Positions 58,969 to 64,000 of a DNA stretch of 64,000 nt are shown here, one piece after another. Each line of letters begins with the position of its first letter. The stretch's first letter is position 1. The notes beneath the pieces were generated by a model. The model did not search any database. It saw nothing but the letters and a program-made list of their open reading frames with translations, and was not told where the DNA came from. This stretch comes from CALMFG01 sp963674805 (GTDB lineage: Bacteria; Bacillota; Clostridia; Christensenellales; CALMFG01), in assembly GCA_963674805.2 (NCBI GenBank), contig CAXXNY010000026.1:186001-250000 (forward strand). Reading direction: 5' to 3'. Both the position numbers and the translations under genes were made by a program.

Positions 58969-58997
58969 ATTTTATATAGATAACCCCTGTTTGTCAA
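58969..58997 (-). promoter_or_regulatory. Sigma-A promoter of tuf
   Basis: Consensus TTGACA (58997-58992), 17-base spacer, TAAAAT (58974-58969) on the minus strand. The rest of the 330-base gap up to 59189 is A/T-rich and shows no further clear signal. Confidence 0.85.
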
Positions 58998-59189
58998 CCA
59001 AAAATGACCCGTATATTCCGGGCTTTCTGCCTTCTGTCGCTGATTTTTACTGTTTATGGTCGTCCGTAAAACCCTAATGTGTTTACATTAATTTTACCGA
59101 TTATTTAATAAAGATTTTTCTATTATACGCAATTTGTTTACTTATTGCTGTTATGATACGGTCATGAACAAAGACAGGATATACAAGAT

Positions 59190-59798
59190 ATGAACTTAAG
59201 AACGCATTTAAATATGTCGGACGTGCTGATCGCTAGCCTGCAGTATTCATCCAAAACCGACATCGCACCTTTTTGGTTCAAATTCGGGTCAATCTTTCCG
59301 GATATCAGCCCGTATCACCGCTTACTGGAGCACCACATCTCAAAATCCGGGCAGTATGTACAAAAATATATCAATCGTATCCGCCTAAACCATGTCAGGC
59401 GGCGCAGGCAGTCATTTCTATTAGGCAAAACCTCGCACTTTTTACTGGATACATTCTGCCTGATGCATAACCACTCGTCCGGAAGACAATTGTCTTATCA
59501 TATGCGGTATGAGAAACTGCTGTCCGTGTTTTTTAAATCACTGACCGCAAATGTCTGTCTGATCAACGAGATCGAAAACATCACCTATGATGATGCCAAA
59601 GGCAGGTCATTGGTTGCCTATATTATCGAAAAGAATTTCGCCTATTATGCCGCGCATCATACGATGACACTGGCCGAGCGCCTGATCCATGATATTTCAA
59701 ACAGCTATTTCTGCAGTCTGCATGTACTCTCTGAAATGATCAGCCTCGGTTTACGCGCAATGCCGGCTTCCGACATTTTATTTGAAGAAGCCGCTTAA
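59190..59798 (+). CDS. Zinc-dependent phospholipase C-like protein
   Basis: A 202-residue protein rich in histidine and aspartate within helices (FGSIFPDISPYHRLLEHH, LGKTSHFLLDTFCLMHNH), the pattern of the zinc-dependent phospholipase C / S1-P1 nuclease superfamily, often found as short cytoplasmic members in Clostridia. No signal peptide is present, so a secreted lecithinase role is unlikely. Single-gene unit ending at a hairpin terminator. Substrate unknown. Confidence 0.75.
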   Translation: MNLRTHLNMSDVLIASLQYSSKTDIAPFWFKFGSIFPDISPYHRLLEHHISKSGQYVQKYINRIRLNHVRRRRQSFLLGKTSHFLLDTFCLMHNHSSGRQLSYHMRYEKLLSVFFKSLTANVCLINEIENITYDDAKGRSLVAYIIEKNFAYYAAHHTMTLAERLIHDISNSYFCSLHVLSEMISLGLRAMPASDILFEEAA

Positions 59799-59821
59799 AT
59801 ATAGCGATTTATCCCCTAAAG

Positions 59822-59866
59822 CAGGCGGATTTTAACTTAATGATTGGTTATCCGCCTGTTCTTTTT
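59822..59866 (+). terminator. Terminator of the phospholipase C-like gene
   Basis: CAGGCGGAT/ATCCGCCTG arms (59822-59830 and 59850-59858) followed by TTCTTTTT. Confidence 0.75.
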
Positions 59867-60149
59867 ATATCAAATTCGCTGATTTCTCTTTTGCCTTACG
59901 GTATATGACAAAACGCTTGCCGATCACCAATACCGGCTCCGCGCTCAGCCGGTCACAGAAGATGTCCGACGCCTCACGCGGCGTCAGGTCACACCCGTCC
60001 TGAACCTGAACCTTGATGAGTTCCCGCTTTTCAAGCACAATATCTGTTTCGATAATCATACGGTCCGATATACCATCTTTCCCGATATGCACCACCGGAT
60101 CTATCTTTGCGGCCAATGATTTTAATACCGCTCTTTGTTTACCTGTCAT
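59865..60149 (-). CDS. yhbY: YhbY/CRS1 family ribosome assembly RNA-binding protein
   Basis: Small CRM-domain protein (94 residues) that binds precursors of the 50S subunit. MTGKQRAVLKSLAAKIDPVVHIGKDGIS and the GxxG-type loop IVLEKRELIKVQVQDG are characteristic. It follows obgE by 12 bases, the usual pairing in ribosome assembly. Confidence 0.93.
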   Translation of the reverse strand: MTGKQRAVLKSLAAKIDPVVHIGKDGISDRMIIETDIVLEKRELIKVQVQDGCDLTPREASDIFCDRLSAEPVLVIGKRFVIYRKAKEKSANLI

Positions 60150-60161
60150 GCCTGCCTCCCG

Positions 60162-61430
60162 CTATTCCACATAGTCAAATTCCAAATCATTGAGCACCAC
60201 GGTATCCCCGTTTTTTGCTCCCGCTCTTTTCAGTGCTTTAATGATGCCAAAATCAATCAGCAGCTTCTGAAAGTGCTGCATGGATGTATAATCATCCGGA
60301 TTGGTTTTAAACAGTATTTCGTCAATCAGATTACCGGTTACCACATACAATCCATCGACTTTTTCAATCTCAAACCGCTTCTCGGATTCCATCTCCCATT
60401 CTTCAATCACACCCTCGGATTCGATCGGCGGAGATTCCGGCAAATCTTTCAGCATATCCCCGATTTCCCGCATCAAATCGCTTAATCCCTGCTTGTTCAC
60501 GGCTGAGATTAAAAAAACAGGTATGTTTTTCTTTTTCAGCTCATCTTTTAAGCGCTTTCCGTTTTCAGTTTCTGCGCTGATGTCTGTTTTGTTCATTGCC
60601 ACGATTTCGGGCCGCTCGGCCAGTGCGGCAGAATAGGTCTTAAGTTCACGCCGGATGTCATGATAATCCTGATACACGTCCCGGCCCTCGCTCTCCGACC
60701 CGTCAAGCACATGCACCAAGAGACGCGTGCGTTCAATATGTCTTAAAAAATCATGTCCAAGGCCGACGCCCTCGGCCGCTCCCTCAATGAGCCCGGGTAT
60801 ATCCGCCATCACAAAAGATGAATCATCATACGCATAAACGCCAAGATTCGGGCTTAATGTCGTGAAGTGATAGTTCGCAATTTTAGGGTTTGCACCCGTA
60901 ACCGCACCCAGCAAAGTGGACTTTCCGACATTCGGGAATCCGATCAGCCCGACATCCGCAATGGTCTTGAGTTCCAGCGTTACCCAGCGCCCCTTGGTGC
61001 GCGTGCCGGGTGTCGCAAAACGCGGCGTCTGCCGGACTGCCGACTTAAAACGTGCATTCCCCTTGCCTCCGCTGCCGCCCTTCAGCAGCGTCTTTTCGCT
61101 GCCCTCACGGATATCCGTGGCTACTTTTCCGCTGTCCGCATCCTTAATCACCGTACCTGCAGGCACACCGATCATGAGATTCTCGCCGTCCCTGCCCCGC
61201 TGGTTCATTTTATTGCCCTTGGTGCCGTTCTCAGCCAGATACTTTTTCTGGTATTTAAACGCCAAAAGGGTTCTGGCATTTTCATCCGCATAAAAAATAA
61301 TATCGCCGCCGTTCCCCCCGTCGCCGCCGTCCGGCCCGCCAGCCGTGACATATTTTTCGCGGTGCAGTGAAACGCAGCCGTCGCCGCCGTCGCCGCTTTT
61401 AATATATATTCTTGCCTGATCTATAAACAT
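60162..61430 (-). CDS. obgE: GTPase Obg with C-terminal OCT domain
   Basis: Essential GTPase of 50S assembly and stress signalling. The glycine-rich Obg domain (1-158, GGDGGDGCVSLHREKYV and GPDGGDGGNGGD) is followed by the G domain with G1 GFPNVGKST (about 167-175), G3 DIPG and G4 NKTD, and the OCT domain (about 345-422, VDGLYVVTGNLIDEIL). Length of 422 is usual for Firmicutes. It sits with yhbY and nth, not after rpmA, where Firmicutes often carry it. Confidence 0.97.
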   Translation of the reverse strand: MFIDQARIYIKSGDGGDGCVSLHREKYVTAGGPDGGDGGNGGDIIFYADENARTLLAFKYQKKYLAENGTKGNKMNQRGRDGENLMIGVPAGTVIKDADSGKVATDIREGSEKTLLKGGSGGKGNARFKSAVRQTPRFATPGTRTKGRWVTLELKTIADVGLIGFPNVGKSTLLGAVTGANPKIANYHFTTLSPNLGVYAYDDSSFVMADIPGLIEGAAEGVGLGHDFLRHIERTRLLVHVLDGSESEGRDVYQDYHDIRRELKTYSAALAERPEIVAMNKTDISAETENGKRLKDELKKKNIPVFLISAVNKQGLSDLMREIGDMLKDLPESPPIESEGVIEEWEMESEKRFEIEKVDGLYVVTGNLIDEILFKTNPDDYTSMQHFQKLLIDFGIIKALKRAGAKNGDTVVLNDLEFDYVE

Positions 61431-61436
61431 ATTTGC

Positions 61437-62087
61437 CTACTTTTCTCCGTCCTTATTTAAGCCCTGATAATACGCACAAATATCCCTTAAAAAACAATCC
61501 TCACAAAGCGGATTTCGCGCCTTACAAAAGCGCCTACCGTGCCAGAGTATCCAGTGATGCGCATCCTTCCAGTCCTGCATCGGAATGTTCTCTCTTAACT
61601 GCATTTCGGTCTTGAACACATCCTTCGCTTGCGCAAGCCCCAGCCGGTTGGATACGCGGAACACATGGGTGTCTACCGCGATTGCCGGAACATTATAGGC
61701 ATTTGACACCACCACGCTTGCCGTTTTCCTCCCGACACCCGGCAGTCCGGTCAGCGCGTCCAAATCATTTGGTACCTTTGCCCCGTACTCCTGAGACAAT
61801 ATACGTGCAGTTGTAACAATATTCTTTGCCTTTGTCTTATAAAACCCGCATGACTTTACCAGCCGTTCCACATCTTCAATATCCGCAGCGGCCAGTTTTT
61901 CCGGCGTTGGATATTTTTTAAACAGCGCAGGCGTTGCCTTATTCACCTGGACGTCCGTACTCTGCGCCGACAGCATAGTCGCGACCAGCAGTTCAAACGC
62001 ATTGTTAAAATCAAGTGCAGAAGACGCGTCTTTATAATAAGCGCTCAGTCGCTTTAATATTTCTTTTCTGGTTTTTTTATCTGCCAT
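61437..62087 (-). CDS. nth: Endonuclease III
   Basis: DNA glycosylase/AP lyase that removes oxidised pyrimidines. The helix-hairpin-helix LTGLPGVGRKTASVV holds the catalytic lysine (K121 by family position), the catalytic aspartate lies in VDTHVFR, and the [4Fe-4S] loop reads CX6CX2CX5C (CKARNPLCEDCFLRDIC). Length of 216 residues is standard. Only six bases separate it from obgE. Confidence 0.97.
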   Translation of the reverse strand: MADKKTRKEILKRLSAYYKDASSALDFNNAFELLVATMLSAQSTDVQVNKATPALFKKYPTPEKLAAADIEDVERLVKSCGFYKTKAKNIVTTARILSQEYGAKVPNDLDALTGLPGVGRKTASVVVSNAYNVPAIAVDTHVFRVSNRLGLAQAKDVFKTEMQLRENIPMQDWKDAHHWILWHGRRFCKARNPLCEDCFLRDICAYYQGLNKDGEK

Positions 62088-62124
62088 AGCGTTATTATAC
62101 CGTACCCTTGATGATCTTGGCTAT

Positions 62125-62153
62125 TAAAAAAAGCGTGCTATGCGCACGCTTTT
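62125..62153 (-). terminator. Terminator after ctpA
   Basis: AAGCGTGC/GCACGCTT stem (62151-62131) followed by seven T on the minus strand. Confidence 0.87.
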
Positions 62154-62165
62154 GATTCGCATCTC

Positions 62166-63320
62166 TTATCCCGCCGCTAACAGTTCAATCGCTTTGTCGA
62201 TTACCGGGTCTTCGTCATCCGTAATGTCCTCGTCAACAATCTGGAAATCCGGCGTCACACCCGTCTGGTCAATTGACCGTCCGTTTGGTGAAAAATATTC
62301 CGAAGTCGTCAGCTTAATCCCAGTCTTTCCATCGTCAAGCGGCAATATTGTCTGCACCACGCCTTTGCCAAAGGTCACCTCGCCGATTACCGGACCGCGT
62401 TCATAGTCCTGAATCGCGATAGAGAACAGCTCCGAAGCACTGGCGCTGTATTGATTCACCAGCACCACCAACGGAATGTCCCACATAGCTGCGTCGGAAC
62501 TGATTGACGACTCAGTGCCGTTGCGGTCTTTTATGATGATGAGCTTTCCCTGCGGAAGCAGCGCATCAAGCATCTTGGTGACCTGTCCAAGGTCGCCTCC
62601 GGGGTTATTCCTAAGGTCTATAATCAGCGACTCAGCGTTGTTTTCCTTAAAGTAGTCCTCCGCGTCCCGGAACATGTTCAAGGCGTTTCCGGTGAAGGTA
62701 TACAGTTCCAGATAGCCGACATTGTTGTCCAGCATTTTATAATATGCCTGTTCGGCAAACACAACCTGCCTTGTAATGTCAAAGCTTAAGGTTTCATCGC
62801 CGCGCAGCAGTTCGATTGTGACATTGGTTCCGGGCTTTCCGCGTATTTTCTGCACAATCCCGTCATAATCAGTATTTTCAAACGTGATGCCGTCGGCGCT
62901 GAAAATAAAATCGCCGTCAATGACCCCCGCTTCTTCTGCAGGGGAATCGGAAAATACACGAGTGACCAAAATACCATTGCGTTCCTCATCATACGCCACC
63001 TGAACGCCGATTCCGGTATACTCGCCCTGCTGGTCCTTTTGATAGGCGATCCATTGTTCATCGTCAAAATAGGCTGCGTACGGATCGTTTAGATAATCAA
63101 CCATCCCATTAATCGCGGCAGTCGTCAGTTCGTCTGCGTCCACGGATTTATAAAACATTGCTTCTATCAATTGGCTGACCGAATCAATACTGTTGGTCAG
63201 CGCTTTATCATCTTTTGAGTGCAATGCGTTCACAACGGAAAAGGTGAACACACCGACCAAAACCGCAGTAACCGTAAATGTTACAACGATCGCTGTGATC
63301 AACTTCTTTTTTGTGACCAT
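62166..63320 (-). CDS. S41 family C-terminal processing peptidase
   Basis: Membrane-anchored serine protease of the CtpA/CtpB type. N-terminal membrane helix (about 7-28), N-terminal helical region, PDZ domain (about 95-175, GIGVQVAYDEERNGILVTRVF), then the protease core with GDLGQV, the nucleophile serine in NQYSASASELFS and the lysine in GEVTFGKGVVQT. Start choice: the longest frame extends 19 codons into the preceding gene region; AAGGA sits six bases before the ATG at 63320, giving 384 residues. It follows a peptidoglycan-binding protein gene. Confidence 0.95.
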   Translation of the reverse strand: MVTKKKLITAIVVTFTVTAVLVGVFTFSVVNALHSKDDKALTNSIDSVSQLIEAMFYKSVDADELTTAAINGMVDYLNDPYAAYFDDEQWIAYQKDQQGEYTGIGVQVAYDEERNGILVTRVFSDSPAEEAGVIDGDFIFSADGITFENTDYDGIVQKIRGKPGTNVTIELLRGDETLSFDITRQVVFAEQAYYKMLDNNVGYLELYTFTGNALNMFRDAEDYFKENNAESLIIDLRNNPGGDLGQVTKMLDALLPQGKLIIIKDRNGTESSISSDAAMWDIPLVVLVNQYSASASELFSIAIQDYERGPVIGEVTFGKGVVQTILPLDDGKTGIKLTTSEYFSPNGRSIDQTGVTPDFQIVDEDITDDEDPVIDKAIELLAAG

Positions 63321-63376
63321 TTTTTGTCCTTCCTTCCGGTTCGCGGAATATTCTCTTCCGCCTTGCTCAGGCCACA

Positions 63377-64000
63377 TTAACTAATCGACTCGTAATATGC
63401 GTCCTTAACACACTGCGCATGGTCAGGGTCTTCTGAGTTGCTGCCGTGACCGTATGAATCCTTAAAATGAACACAAAAGTGACCGTTGAACCCGTTATCA
63501 CTGATACGCGTTTCGTGCGCAGCATGCGGGTAGCCGTTCATGGAAGCCGCATATGTCGTGCTGCCTACCGTGACCCAGATTGCTCTGCGGTCCCAGCTCC
63601 ATGATCCGCCGTAAATGGAGCGCATGATAGCCGTGTCTTCCGCCGTCAGCGGCTCACAGTCGGCATGCGCATTCCCGGAATACCGCTGAACCTTAAACTG
63701 CTTCCCGGTTCTGATGTCGGTAATCGTCGCCACCGCGCCTTTGGCAAACTCATATTGGACGACTTCCCACCAACGGGAGATCATTACCGATCCCTTTACA
63801 CCTCTATCCTGGGCAAATGAATGAATATCCTGATCAGAATACAGCACTTCCAGCGTTGCCGCATCGGCAACACCCGTTACTTCAAGATCGGCTTTTTTCT
63901 GAAATTTTTTCAGGCTGCGTTTGGTTTCTGACGAAAATTCCCCGTCGGCGCTGAAACCGAAAAATCCGCGTGAGGTCAGCGCCTTTTGCATACGCGCCAC
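63377..64000 (-). CDS. Peptidoglycan-binding protein, C-terminal part (5' end outside window)
   Basis: The visible 207 residues begin inside a PG_binding_1 domain (MQKALTSRGFFGFSADGEFSSETKRSLKKFQKKADLEVTG, about 4-44). After a linker comes a C-terminal domain of about 130 residues with TDIRTGKQFKVQRYSGNAHADCEPLT and NGHFCVHFKDSYGHG, a conserved His/Cys-containing module seen in clostridial cell-wall proteins. The catalytic role of that domain is unknown to me. The frame is open to the window edge, so the gene is incomplete at its 5' end. It precedes the S41 peptidase gene. Confidence 0.8.
   Translation of the reverse strand: MARMQKALTSRGFFGFSADGEFSSETKRSLKKFQKKADLEVTGVADAATLEVLYSDQDIHSFAQDRGVKGSVMISRWWEVVQYEFAKGAVATITDIRTGKQFKVQRYSGNAHADCEPLTAEDTAIMRSIYGGSWSWDRRAIWVTVGSTTYAASMNGYPHAAHETRISDNGFNGHFCVHFKDSYGHGSNSEDPDHAQCVKDAYYESIS

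Noticed and set aside
1..64000. tRNA, rRNA, CRISPR arrays, insertion sequences or att sites
   Set aside because: No cloverleaf, rRNA segment, regularly spaced repeat array, transposase or integrase sequence was seen on either strand by reading; a tRNA scan would settle the first.

Overview
The window looks like a chromosomal segment from an anaerobic, low-to-moderate G+C Firmicute, most likely a member of the Clostridia. The evidence is the ctsR-mcsA-mcsB-clpC operon with a CtsR operator, SepF and a DivIVA-domain protein, the rpmG-secE-nusG-rplK-rplA-rplJ-rplL order, an L-box (lysine) riboswitch, a single-chain glycyl-tRNA synthetase, and a 2-oxoacid:ferredoxin oxidoreductase typical of anaerobes. 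I cannot name a genus. I see no rRNA, tRNA, CRISPR array, insertion sequence or prophage. The only stretch with an accessory feel is a small HTH/zinc-finger trio at 51.4-52.5 kb.

Layout. 0-5.7 kb: end of a DUF512 protein, a D,D-carboxypeptidase, the amt-glnA nitrogen operon with a long structured leader, and a DegV protein. 5.9-11.1 kb (+): the TIGR03960/DUF2344 pair, RNase E/G, and L21-L27. 11.2-13.4 kb: an XRE-type regulator and an NfeD/SPFH pair. 13.4-16.9 kb: a lysine riboswitch controlling asd-dapA-dapB, in which DapB carries two extra ACT domains. 16.9-26.8 kb: a seven-gene minus-strand run (two glycosyltransferases, pyruvyl transferase, flippase, FrhB-like protein, SurE, flavoprotein) divergent from an O-antigen ligase/polymerase-like gene. 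26.8-28.2 kb: a lipoprotein, a candidate small RNA and a membrane protein. 28.2-32.7 kb: the protein-arginine-phosphate/ClpC stress operon. 32.8-38.1 kb: RluD, LspA, DivIVA and the SepF-YlmE-HlyD-like cell-division cluster. 38.2-40.2 kb: a partner-switching sigma cassette. 40.3-44.1 kb: ribosomal protein genes, NusG and SecE. 44.2-46.8 kb: the oxidoreductase operon. 46.9-53.5 kb: CWFC paralogues, CDF transporter, GlyS, an AEC-type carrier, the HTH island and a Na+/Ca2+ exchanger. 53.7-64 kb: a large membrane coiled-coil protein, HflX, EF-Tu, a phospholipase C-like protein, YhbY-Obg-Nth, CtpA and a partial peptidoglycan-binding protein.

How the genes fit together. Lysine and cell-wall precursor supply (asd-dapA-dapB) seems controlled twice: by the riboswitch in RNA and, by inference, by ACT domains fused to DapB. 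Ammonium uptake and assimilation (amt-glnA) sits behind a leader with two hairpins, each overlapping a terminator-like structure. Ribosome supply is split over several units with their own leaders.

The strongest items for a second look are: the sigma-factor gene broken by a 7-T run; the DapB-ACT fusion; a JAMM/RadC-like metal-site motif in the N-terminal extension of HflX; L21 with a histone-H1-like tail and no Prp protease gene beside L27; the amt leader; and a candidate C-rich small RNA at 27.4-27.5 kb. None of these is proven a new system from sequence alone.
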